From Thalassobaculum_A sp040219615 (GTDB lineage: Bacteria; Pseudomonadota; Alphaproteobacteria; Thalassobaculales; Thalassobaculaceae): 64,000 nt of DNA. A program made the translations under genes and the position numbers. Within the stretch, counting starts at the first letter, position 1, and each line of letters opens with the position of its first letter. Shown here piece after piece: positions 33,911 to 41,640 of this stretch. The stretch covers positions 124,001 through 188,000 of the forward strand of contig NZ_JAVJSE010000014.1 of NCBI RefSeq assembly GCF_040219615.1, given 5' to 3'. Under the pieces are notes generated by a model. It did not search any database and was not told where the DNA came from. It saw nothing but the letters and a program-made list of their open reading frames with translations.

Positions 33911-35131
33911 TCAGGGCGCCGTGCCGTCGCCCTTCGGCGCGCACAGCAGGGCGGCGGCACCGGTCAGCGGCAGCACGGCGGCCAGCGCGAAGGCGACCTG
34001 GTAGGAGTCGGTCGCGGTCACCACCGCGCCGAACGCGATCGGGCCGGCCACGTAGCCGATGAAGGTCAGGAAGGTCGAGCCGGCGGTCGCCTGGCCGACC
34101 AGGCCGTCGGGCGCGCGCGCCGCGATCTCGCCGAGATATACCCCGTTCCAGCTCGCCGAGGCGAAGCCGGAGCAGCCGGCCAGCACCACGATCAGCCAGG
34201 TCGGCCAGGCCTCGGTCACGCCGGCGACGACCCCGGTCACCAGCGCCGAGGCGACCGCCAGCACCAGCAGGGTGGCGCGCGCCGAGCCGACGCTGTCGGC
34301 GATCCAGCCGACCGCGACCCGCGCCACCACGCCGACCACCTGCATGACCGCGAAGGCGAGCCCGGCCAGCGCCAGCGACAGGCCGAGGCCGGTCGCCAGG
34401 AAGGTGACGAAGAACGCGAACAGGCAGCCCTGGGCGATCGCGAAGCAGAACCCGGCATAGGTGGTGGCGAGCAGGACGCGGCTGGCGGCCACGGCGGCGA
34501 ACGGCCGCGCCAGGCTGCGCGGGCGCAACGCGTTCGACAGCCGCAGCGGATGATGCCGGTCGCGGTCGGCGTCGATCGCCGGGCGGACCGGCTGCACCAG
34601 CGCGACCGAGGCGAGGGCCGCGGCGGCGGCCGCGACGCAGGCGGTTCGCCAGTCGCCGACCAGCAGCAGCACCGGGACGAACACGCCGGCGATCGCCCCG
34701 CCCAGCGGCACGCCCGACTGCTTGATCGAGAACACCAGGGAGCGGCGGTCGGCCGGCGCGTGGCGGTTCAGCATGTCGCTGCCGGCGGGCGGCGACGGGC
34801 CGTAGCCGACGCCGATCAGGAAGGCTGCGAGCACCAGCGCCTCCCAGCTTCCGGCCAGGGCGGCGAGCAGGCCGACGGTGCCGATCACCCCGCCCAGCTG
34901 CAGGGTCCGCACCGGGCCGAGGCGGGGCAGCAGGTCGCCGCCGACCACGAGATACGCCATGGTCCCGAACGACCCGACCGCCGCCAGGATGCCGATGTCC
35001 TGCGGCGCCACCCCGGCGGCGTCGGTCAGCACCGGTCCCATCACCGGGAACAGCCGGGTCAGGAAGGCGCTGGACGTCTGCATCAGCAGGGCGGCGCCCA
35101 GCGCGGTCATCCAGAGCGGCAGGCGTCTCAT
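33911..35131 (-). CDS. MFS transporter
   Basis: A 406-residue inner-membrane protein with about twelve hydrophobic segments, matching the major facilitator superfamily. The loop 2-3 region reads 'MAYLVVGGDLLPRLGPVRTLQLGG', and the central cytoplasmic loop is basic ('DADRDRHHPLRL'). It looks like the CynX/NimT-like or sugar-phosphate-like MFS branch, but no substrate can be deduced. It starts at 'MRRLPLW', 61 nt after hyuB, so it is probably the last gene of the hydantoinase-type operon and may import that operon's substrate. Confidence 0.88.
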   Translation of the reverse strand: MRRLPLWMTALGAALLMQTSSAFLTRLFPVMGPVLTDAAGVAPQDIGILAAVGSFGTMAYLVVGGDLLPRLGPVRTLQLGGVIGTVGLLAALAGSWEALVLAAFLIGVGYGPSPPAGSDMLNRHAPADRRSLVFSIKQSGVPLGGAIAGVFVPVLLLVGDWRTACVAAAAAALASVALVQPVRPAIDADRDRHHPLRLSNALRPRSLARPFAAVAASRVLLATTYAGFCFAIAQGCLFAFFVTFLATGLGLSLALAGLAFAVMQVVGVVARVAVGWIADSVGSARATLLVLAVASALVTGVVAGVTEAWPTWLIVVLAGCSGFASASWNGVYLGEIAARAPDGLVGQATAGSTFLTFIGYVAGPIAFGAVVTATDSYQVAFALAAVLPLTGAAALLCAPKGDGTAP

Positions 35132-35192
35132 GGGGTCACCCGCCGCCACGACAGTCCGGCGCCGTCCGGAAGGGGATCTGCATGGCCCTGTC

Positions 35193-37187
35193 CTACAGCA
35201 GCGCGGCGAGCTGCGGATAGCGTCCGACCACCTGGGCGTAGCCGTCGCGCACCTCCGAGCCGTCGCCGCGCCGTCGCTCCGGCGGCAGGGCGTCGACCGC
35301 CTCGAAGATCCGGTGCTTGACGAAGAACCGCCAATGCACCGGCAGCCCGGCCAGCAGCTCGGTGAGGGCGGCGTAGTTGCCGGCGGTCCACACCGCCTCA
35401 TAGGCCGTGCGCTCGGGCCCGAAGTCGAAGAACCCGCCTTCGGCCCGACCGGCCGCCAGCCTGGCGCGCAGCACCGCGGTCGCGGCCGCTTCGACCGTCC
35501 CGCCGGCGATGACGACACCGTAGTCGCGCTCCGCCGAGCCCGCCGACACCATGTGCCGCTTCACGTCGGTCAGCACCGCCTCGGGGTCGCGCTCCAGCGG
35601 GTCGCCCCAGCCGCCGGCGCCGCCGGAGCCGATATGGACCACGTCGCCGGGTCCGATCTTCAGGATGTCGGTGTTGCCGAGATTCTCCTCGCGGTCGGTA
35701 CCGGGGTTCAGCAGGAAGCGCGACTGCGATCCCGCCCGGCCGCCCAGCATGCCCCAGGAAGTGAAGCGGCTGCGGTCGCGGTTGCGCGCGGTGATCCGGG
35801 TGTTCGGCGCCTGGGCCTCGAACCGCAGCTCGGTGGCCATGCCGCCGCGATGCTTGCCGGGGCCGCCGGAATCCCGGGCCAGCCCGTAGCGCAGGATCTT
35901 GATCGGCACCTCGGCCTCGTTGATCTCGACCGGGGTGTTCTTCAGGAAGGACGAGTTGGCGCCCGACCCCTCGGTGCCGTCCTCGCGCGGGTTGCCGCCG
36001 GCGCCGCCGGTGATCGGGTCGATCGAGGCGACCACCCGGCGGCCGGTCCGGTTGTCGATGGTGTTGACGTTCATGATCGGCCCGCCGCTTGCCGGGCCGG
36101 CCGGCAGCCGGTCCTGCGCCGCCTGGCTGAACGCGCCGATGATCACGCCCTGCAGGCGCTGGACCGACAGGGTGCGCAGCCCGACCGCCGCCGGGAACCG
36201 CGGGTTCACGATTGTGCCGTCCGGCATGATGCAGGTGCATACCCGGCACACCCCGGAGTTCAGGAACAGCCGCGGGTTCAGCGAATACAGCACGTAGACC
36301 AGGCCGACCATCATCAGGGCGTGGCGTTCGGCGCCGCCGGTCGGCATGTTCACCGAGCCCTCGATCTGCGGGTCGCTGCCGGTGAAGTCGAAGGTGCAGC
36401 CGTCGCCGTGGATGTCGAGGGTGAGCGCGATCCGGCACGGGTAGCCGCCGGCCACGTCCTCGTCCAGGTAGTCGGCGAAGAAATAGCGGCCGTCCGGCAA
36501 CTCGCGCACGATGTCGCGGGCCTGCGCCTCGGCATAGTCCAGCAGCCCCGCGATCCCCTCCCGGAAGGTCTCGACGCCGAATTTCGCGATCATCTCGTGG
36601 ACCCGGCGCTCGCCGGTGTTCACCGAGGCGATCTGGGCCTTCAGGTCGCCCCAGTTCTGCTCGGGCATGCGGACGTTGGCGAGGAGGACATTCAGGATCT
36701 CCTGGTTGATCTCGCCCCGGCGGACGATCTTGGTCGGCGGGATCCGGATGCCCTCCTGGTGCACCTCGGACAGGGTGCGCGACAGGCTGGCCGGCACCGC
36801 GCCGCCGACGTCGGTGTTGTGGATGTGGCCGACCACGAAGCAGACGATCTCGCCGTCGTGGAACACCGGCTTCCAGATGTGCATGTCGGGCGAGTGGGTG
36901 CAGACGTACCCGCTGTACGGGTCGTTCGTCATCCCGATGTCGCCCTCGTCGTAGTGGTCGATCGCCTTGATGACGTTCCCGTAGTTCAGGCCGACGAACC
37001 AGGTCGCGCCGAGCTCGGTCGGGGTGGCGAAGGTCAGCCCCTCCGGCGTCGTCAGGCCGGTGGTGAAGTCCTCGGTCTCCTTCACGAAGGTCGAGTGCGC
37101 GGTGCGGTACAGGGTGAAGGCCATGCTCTCGGCGGCGGCCCGGCAGTGGTTCTTCAGGATCTCCAGGGTGACGGGATCGATCGCCAT
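35193..37187 (-). CDS. hyuB: Hydantoinase B / oxoprolinase subunit B
   Basis: A 664-residue large subunit of the ATP-dependent hydantoinase/5-oxoprolinase/acetophenone carboxylase superfamily. Family segments: 'DPVTLEILKNHCRAAAESM', 'DEGDIGMTNDPYSGYVCTHSPD', 'FVVGHIHNTDVGGAVPASLS', 'LDIHGDGCTFDFTGSDPQIEGSVN', and near the C-terminus 'GSGGAGGWGDPLERDPEAVLTD'. Together with HyuA it opens a cyclic amide or carboxylates a ketone using ATP. The exact substrate (N-methylhydantoin, 5-oxoproline or other) is not readable. It begins 3 nt after the hyuA stop. Confidence 0.92.
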   Translation of the reverse strand: MAIDPVTLEILKNHCRAAAESMAFTLYRTAHSTFVKETEDFTTGLTTPEGLTFATPTELGATWFVGLNYGNVIKAIDHYDEGDIGMTNDPYSGYVCTHSPDMHIWKPVFHDGEIVCFVVGHIHNTDVGGAVPASLSRTLSEVHQEGIRIPPTKIVRRGEINQEILNVLLANVRMPEQNWGDLKAQIASVNTGERRVHEMIAKFGVETFREGIAGLLDYAEAQARDIVRELPDGRYFFADYLDEDVAGGYPCRIALTLDIHGDGCTFDFTGSDPQIEGSVNMPTGGAERHALMMVGLVYVLYSLNPRLFLNSGVCRVCTCIMPDGTIVNPRFPAAVGLRTLSVQRLQGVIIGAFSQAAQDRLPAGPASGGPIMNVNTIDNRTGRRVVASIDPITGGAGGNPREDGTEGSGANSSFLKNTPVEINEAEVPIKILRYGLARDSGGPGKHRGGMATELRFEAQAPNTRITARNRDRSRFTSWGMLGGRAGSQSRFLLNPGTDREENLGNTDILKIGPGDVVHIGSGGAGGWGDPLERDPEAVLTDVKRHMVSAGSAERDYGVVIAGGTVEAAATAVLRARLAAGRAEGGFFDFGPERTAYEAVWTAGNYAALTELLAGLPVHWRFFVKHRIFEAVDALPPERRRGDGSEVRDGYAQVVGRYPQLAALL

Positions 37188-37190
37188 GGC

Positions 37191-39233
37191 TCAGCCCTCC
37201 GCCGTCAGGATCAGGTTGCCGTAGGAATCGACCTCGGCGACGAAGCCGCCGAGCACGCAGGTGGTGCAGTCGTCCTGCAGGACCACCGCCGGCCCGGCAA
37301 AGCGTTGCCCGGCCCGCAGCTCGGCGCGGCGGTACAGGGCGGCCTCGTGGTGCCGCCCGTCGTAGTAGACCGGCATCCGGTCGAGCGGCTCGGGCGGCTC
37401 GGCCGCGGCCTCGATCTCGGCGACCTGCGGCTTCGGCGACGAGCCGGCCACCACCAGCCGCTGGTTGATCACCTGGATCGGGGCCTCGGGGTCGGCGTGC
37501 TCGTAGAGCTGCTCGTGTGCGCGGTGGAACGCCTCGGCCATGGCCGCGACGTCGCCGGTCTCGATCCAGTCGTGCTCCAGCAGCGTCTCGATCTCGAAGG
37601 ACTGGCCACGGTAGCGCATGTCGGCGGAGTAGATGTAGCGGGCCTCGCCAGTGAAGCCCTGCTGCTCGCGCAGCCAGTGGGTGGCGCGCCCGGCCAACTC
37701 GCGGAAGGTCTCGCGCAGCGCCGCGGCGGCGGCCGGCTCCAGGTCGGCGAACACGGTCCTGATGAAGTCGTTCTTCACGTCGGCGATCAGGCCGCCGAAG
37801 GCGCTGAGCACGCCCGGCGTCAGCGGCACGACCAGCCGCTTCATGCCGAGTTCGCGGGCCAGGAAGCAGGCGGTCATCGGGCCGGCGCCGCCGAACGCCA
37901 GCAGCGAGAAGTCGCGGGGGTCGACGCCGTAGCGCGACACCAGCTTGCTGATCTCCAGATACATGCCGGAGATCGCGATCCTGATGATCGACTCGGCGGT
38001 CTCGCGAACGCTCTTGCCGAGCGGCCCGGCGACCGTGGCGATCGCCTTCTCGGCCAGCGACGCGTCCATCCGCACCGCGCTGTAGCCGAGCTCGGCGGCG
38101 CCGAGGAAGCCGCAGACCACGAAGGCGTCGGTGATGGTCGGCCGCTCGCCGCCGCGGCCGTAGCAGGCCGGGCCCGGCACCGAGCCGGCGCTCTCCGGCC
38201 CGACCTTCAGCACCCCCAGCCGGTCGACCCAGGCGATCGAGCCGCCGCCCTCGCCGATCGAGGTGACCGAGACGGTCGGGACGTAGATCGGGAACTCGCC
38301 GATCATCTCGCCGACGCCGTATTGCGGCTCGCCATCCATGATGACGGCGACGTCGGCGCTGGTGCCGCCGACGTCGAAGCTCATGGTATTGCGCGAGCCG
38401 GTCAGGCGGGCGACGTGGCTGGCCCCGATCACCCCGGACGCGGTGCCGGACAGCAGCATCTGCACGCATTCGGTCTTGCCGAGCTCGGCGCTCATCACCC
38501 CGCCGTTCGACTTGGTGATCATCGGCTCGGCCGGCACCCCGGCTTCCGCCAGGGCCTTCTGCAGGGAGTCCAGGTAGCGGGCGACCCGCGGCTGGACATA
38601 GCCGGCCACCACCGAGGTGACCGTCCGCTCGTACTCGCGGATCACCGGCCAGACCCGGCTCGAGCAGATCACCGCGAGGTCGGGCGCCTCGCGGTTCAGG
38701 ATCTCGCGGACCCGGTCTTCGTTGCCGGGCGTGCGATAGGCGTGCAGCAGGGCGACCACGACCGCCTCGCCGCCGGCCGCCCGGATGCCGTCGAGAGCCC
38801 GCAGGACGCTGGCCTCGTCGACCTCGCGCTCGACGGTGCCGTCGGCCAGCACCCGCTCGGCCACGCCGAACACCTTCTCGCGCGGGACCAGCGGGGCCGG
38901 CCGCCGGGAGAACAGGTCGTAGGGGTCCGGCATCTTAAGGCGCGCCACCTCGAGCACGTCCTCGAACTCGGCGGTGGTGATCAGGCAGAGGTTGACACCG
39001 CGGCGCTGGATGACGGTGTTCACGCCGACCGTGGTGCCGTGGGTGAAATACGACACCGCCCCGGCCGAGACGCCGTATCGGCGCTGCAGCTCGGCCAGGC
39101 CGTCGAGCATCTCGGCGCCCGGCCGATCGGGCGTCGACAGCACCTTGAGGGTCTGCAGTTCGCGGGTCCGCTCGTCGAAGACGCAGAAATCGGTGAACGT
39201 GCCGCCGATGTCGACGCCGATCCGATAGCCCAT
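37191..39233 (-). CDS. hyuA: Hydantoinase A / oxoprolinase subunit A
   Basis: A 680-residue subunit with the actin-like (ASKHA) ATPase fold. The phosphate loop is 'IGVDIGGTFTDFCVFDE', followed by 'VSYFTHGTTVGVNTVIQRRG', 'SFDVGGTSADVAVIMDGEPQ' and 'LLAFGGAGPMTACFLAREL'. It activates the substrate for the HyuB subunit. The start is set at ATG 39233, which has AGAGGG 7 nt upstream; the frame extends two codons to a TTG. It lies between the polysaccharide-deacetylase-like gene and hyuB in one operon. Confidence 0.93.
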   Translation of the reverse strand: MGYRIGVDIGGTFTDFCVFDERTRELQTLKVLSTPDRPGAEMLDGLAELQRRYGVSAGAVSYFTHGTTVGVNTVIQRRGVNLCLITTAEFEDVLEVARLKMPDPYDLFSRRPAPLVPREKVFGVAERVLADGTVEREVDEASVLRALDGIRAAGGEAVVVALLHAYRTPGNEDRVREILNREAPDLAVICSSRVWPVIREYERTVTSVVAGYVQPRVARYLDSLQKALAEAGVPAEPMITKSNGGVMSAELGKTECVQMLLSGTASGVIGASHVARLTGSRNTMSFDVGGTSADVAVIMDGEPQYGVGEMIGEFPIYVPTVSVTSIGEGGGSIAWVDRLGVLKVGPESAGSVPGPACYGRGGERPTITDAFVVCGFLGAAELGYSAVRMDASLAEKAIATVAGPLGKSVRETAESIIRIAISGMYLEISKLVSRYGVDPRDFSLLAFGGAGPMTACFLARELGMKRLVVPLTPGVLSAFGGLIADVKNDFIRTVFADLEPAAAAALRETFRELAGRATHWLREQQGFTGEARYIYSADMRYRGQSFEIETLLEHDWIETGDVAAMAEAFHRAHEQLYEHADPEAPIQVINQRLVVAGSSPKPQVAEIEAAAEPPEPLDRMPVYYDGRHHEAALYRRAELRAGQRFAGPAVVLQDDCTTCVLGGFVAEVDSYGNLILTAEG

Positions 39234-39350
39234 GTTCAACCCTCTCTGCGCCGGGCGGCGCCGGCCTGGTTAAGCGACCCGATCTGTTCGGCGATGCTGG
39301 CTTGAACGGCTCCGAACCCACCCGGCGAGGACCGCCGGACCACCGTCCCC

Positions 39351-40256
39351 TCAGGCGTTGTCCTTGCAGTACCGAGCCACGTCGGCATGGGTCGCGAACC
39401 ACACGCCGGAATGCGAGCGGATGTAGCGGATCAGCTCGTCGAGGATGCGGATCCGCGAGCGGTGGCCGCTGATGTGCGGGTGCATGGTCAGCAGGAACAG
39501 GCCGCCCTCCTCATGGGCGCCGTCGAACTCCGCCTTGAAGATCTCCAGCACCGCGGACGGCGGGGTGTAGGGGCGCAGGGCCGAGAACCGGTCCATGTTG
39601 AAATACACCGCGTCGTCGCGGATCCATTCGACCGGCAATTCCACGACGCCGGTCGGCTCGCCGTCCTCCAGCAGCTCGTAGGGCTCGTCGTCGGCCATCA
39701 GCGACGAGTCGTAGAGCAGCCCCATCTCCCGGGTGATCGCCAGGGTGTGCTGGCTGAAGTCCCAGGACGGCGTGCGGATCCCGACCGGGCGGGTGCCGGT
39801 GATCTTCTCCAGCGTGTCGGCGGCCCGCATCTGAAGCTCGCGCTCGTCGGCCGGCGGCAGGCTGCTGTTCAGCTCGTGGATCCAGCTGTGGATGCCGATC
39901 TCGTGGCCCTCGCCGACCAGGGCCCGCTGCTCGTCCGGATGCAGCATGGCGACCACGGCCGGGACGAAGAAGGTCGCCGGGACGCCGTAGCGCGAGAGGA
40001 TCGCGCGGATCCGCGGGATCGCGGCCCGTGCGCCGTACTGTCCCTGGGACAGCTTGCCGGGCGAAGTGTCCCCCCAGCGCAGCGTGCTGGTCTCGTGGTC
40101 GGAGTCGAAGGAGATCGCCACCGCGACCCGGTTGCCGTCCTTCCAATGCTTCGGCTTCAGGGAGCGACCGGCACGCACCTTGTCGACGACCCGCCGCCAG
40201 CGCGCCTCTTCCCACTGCCACGGATGGTCTTCGGAGGCGGACTCGGGGGTCGACAT
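39351..40256 (-). CDS. Polysaccharide deacetylase family protein (PuuE-like)
   Basis: A 301-residue NodB-fold metalloenzyme. The metal set appears as Asp51/Asp53 in 'ISFDSDHE' and His123/His127 in 'EIGIHSWIHELN'; later segments are 'VGIRTPSWDFSQHTL' and 'GLFLLTMHPHISGHRSR'. This combination and the absence of a signal peptide point to the cytoplasmic branch that includes the PuuE-type allantoinase rather than cell-wall deacetylases. With hyuA and hyuB directly downstream, hydrolysis of a cyclic ureide or amide is the most coherent role. First gene of the operon; the spacer to hyuA is 117 nt. Confidence 0.85.
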   Translation of the reverse strand: MSTPESASEDHPWQWEEARWRRVVDKVRAGRSLKPKHWKDGNRVAVAISFDSDHETSTLRWGDTSPGKLSQGQYGARAAIPRIRAILSRYGVPATFFVPAVVAMLHPDEQRALVGEGHEIGIHSWIHELNSSLPPADERELQMRAADTLEKITGTRPVGIRTPSWDFSQHTLAITREMGLLYDSSLMADDEPYELLEDGEPTGVVELPVEWIRDDAVYFNMDRFSALRPYTPPSAVLEIFKAEFDGAHEEGGLFLLTMHPHISGHRSRIRILDELIRYIRSHSGVWFATHADVARYCKDNA

Positions 40257-40548
40257 CGGGCGCGTTCCTCGATGCGTTGCGAACCTCCCATTCTCGCCTC
40301 TTATCGCCCCCGAGGTCTATCGGCGCGGCGGGCCTGCCGCGTCGGCACGGGCCGTGCCCTGCCCGCAAGGCCCTTCAGCCGGTCGATCGCGTGAAGTGAT
40401 GCGGGTGTCGATATGACATTCGACGAGAGCGGAGTGCCAGAGCCTCGTACGCCTCCATAAATTGTAATTTATTGAATATTTTTCTAGCGTCAACGGCACA
40501 GTGCGATGCAATCTATGCGATGAAAATCATGTTGTTGGGGAGGAAGGA
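40257..40548. promoter_or_regulatory. Divergent spacer with AT-rich island
   Basis: A 292-nt region between the deacetylase-like gene (-) and the tail-collar gene (+). The part nearest the + gene (about 40455-40490) is strikingly AT-rich for this genome (runs of AATTTATTGAATATTTTT) and likely carries the promoter of the + gene. I cannot place -35/-10 boxes with confidence. GGAGGAAGG sits directly before the start at 40549. Confidence 0.45.
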
Positions 40549-41271
40549 ATGCATGACTCATTCTTGAGCCGGACAGTCTCGAAGACGCTCAAGCTGTGCG
40601 GCGTGGCGGCGATGCTGTCGCTGCCGGTTTCCGAGGCTCGGGCGAGTTGCGGTCCTGGGGACAGTGTCTATCTGGGGTCGGTCTGCGTGACGGCGATCAG
40701 CTTCTGCCCGCGCGGGTACATGTCGATGTCCGGCCAGATCGTGGCGATCTCGGAGAACAACGCGCTGTTCTCGCTGCTCGGCTGCACCTGGGGCGGAGAC
40801 TGCCGGTCGACCTTCGGGATACCGGACATGCGCGGCCGGTCGCCGGTCGGCCAGGGGACCGGCCCGGGGCTGACCCCTTATGAACTGGGGCAGTATCGCG
40901 GGGCGGAGACCCACACCCTGACCGAGGCCGAACTGGCCGAGCACAGCCACACGGCCACGTTCACCCCGCTCGGTGCGAGCGACGTGTCGGTCACGGCCTT
41001 CGACGGCAATGGTGCGGCGCCGACGCCCAGCGCGGAGAACAGTTTTCTGCAGACGATCGGCGAGAATCCGTTCGCGCCCAATGCCACGGCAAATCTCTAC
41101 GGCACCGGCACCGGGAACCCGGTCACGCTGTCCGGCGTCGAGGTGACGGGCGGCGGCGGGACCGTGACGGTCGGGAATACCGGCACGTCGAGGCCGTTCT
41201 CGATCGTGAGCCCGGTGACGGCGCTCACCTACTGCATCGCAACCGAGGGCATCTATCCGCCGCGCAGCTGA
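40549..41271 (+). CDS. Secreted phage tail-collar-domain (microcystin-dependent-like) protein
   Basis: A 240-residue protein with a signal peptide (about 1-33, ending 'VSEARASC'). A tail-collar domain follows: 'GSVCVTAISFCPRGYMSMSGQ', 'ISENNALFSLLGCTWGGDC', 'FGIPDMRGRSPVGQGTG', 'GAETHTLTEAELAEHSH'. The rest is beta-rich and Thr/Gly-rich and ends 'SIVSPVTALTYCIATEGIYP'. Free-standing chromosomal copies of this domain are called microcystin-dependent proteins; their role outside phage tails is poorly known. Four to six Cys residues suggest disulfides outside the cytoplasm. The frame extends to GTG 40501, but GGAGGAAGG supports ATG 40549. No phage gene is adjacent. Confidence 0.85.
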   Translation: MHDSFLSRTVSKTLKLCGVAAMLSLPVSEARASCGPGDSVYLGSVCVTAISFCPRGYMSMSGQIVAISENNALFSLLGCTWGGDCRSTFGIPDMRGRSPVGQGTGPGLTPYELGQYRGAETHTLTEAELAEHSHTATFTPLGASDVSVTAFDGNGAAPTPSAENSFLQTIGENPFAPNATANLYGTGTGNPVTLSGVEVTGGGGTVTVGNTGTSRPFSIVSPVTALTYCIATEGIYPPRS

Positions 41272-41286
41272 GGGGAACCGGAACGG

Positions 41287-41320
41287 ATGAGGCGGCCATG
41301 CCAGCGCACGGCCGCCTCAT
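41287..41320 (+). terminator. Terminator-like hairpin after the tail-collar gene
   Basis: ATGAGGCGGCC (41287-41297) pairs exactly with GGCCGCCTCAT (41310-41320) around a 12-nt loop, 15 nt after the stop at 41271. The following TCGTTG is only weakly T-rich. It would separate the tail-collar gene from the RTX gene. Confidence 0.55.
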
Positions 41321-41640
41321 TCGTTGCCGACTCGACGCGGGGGATGCCGGATTTCATCAGCCGAGCATACCTTTGAAGGAATATCGTCAAATTTTGTCAC
41401 AAATTAACAATTGACGGTTTCCGGAGATAGCAAGCAAGCTCTCGTTGATTGGGTTCGAGTGATTTGAGTGGTTCGGGTGATTGTGTTTTGGATATTAGAT
41501 TATACTTATTATACATACAGCATAATATATACAATCTATAGATGGTTCGTGCGCTGATTCGCGGTTGCCGGACCCGCGAGCGCGTATCGGCACTCCGGCG
41601 CGGTCGCGTGAAGGGGGATATGGGGGAAGGCTGATACTAG
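41321..41640 (+). promoter_or_regulatory. Long AT-rich leader of the RTX gene
   Basis: A 320-nt non-coding stretch. From about 41380 to 41545 it is strongly AT-rich, with TTTTGGATATTAGATTATACTTATTATACATAC-type sequence split by short GC patches, in contrast to the surrounding DNA. TATACT and TATTAT hexamers could serve as -10 boxes but I cannot choose between them. A domain of this kind could bind a nucleoid silencer or H-NS/MucR-like protein. GGGGAAGG lies about 10 nt before the RTX start. Confidence 0.5.

Noticed and set aside
34878..39305. A 1475-codon open frame on the + strand opposite hyuA and hyuB
   Set aside because: It mirrors the third-position GC bias of the real minus-strand genes, has low-complexity His/Asp/Arg/Gly composition with no domain, and hyuA/hyuB match known families over their full length.
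40549..41271. Prophage or tailocin remnant
   Set aside because: Only a single tail-collar domain protein is present, and it has a signal peptide; no other phage genes or attachment repeats are seen nearby.
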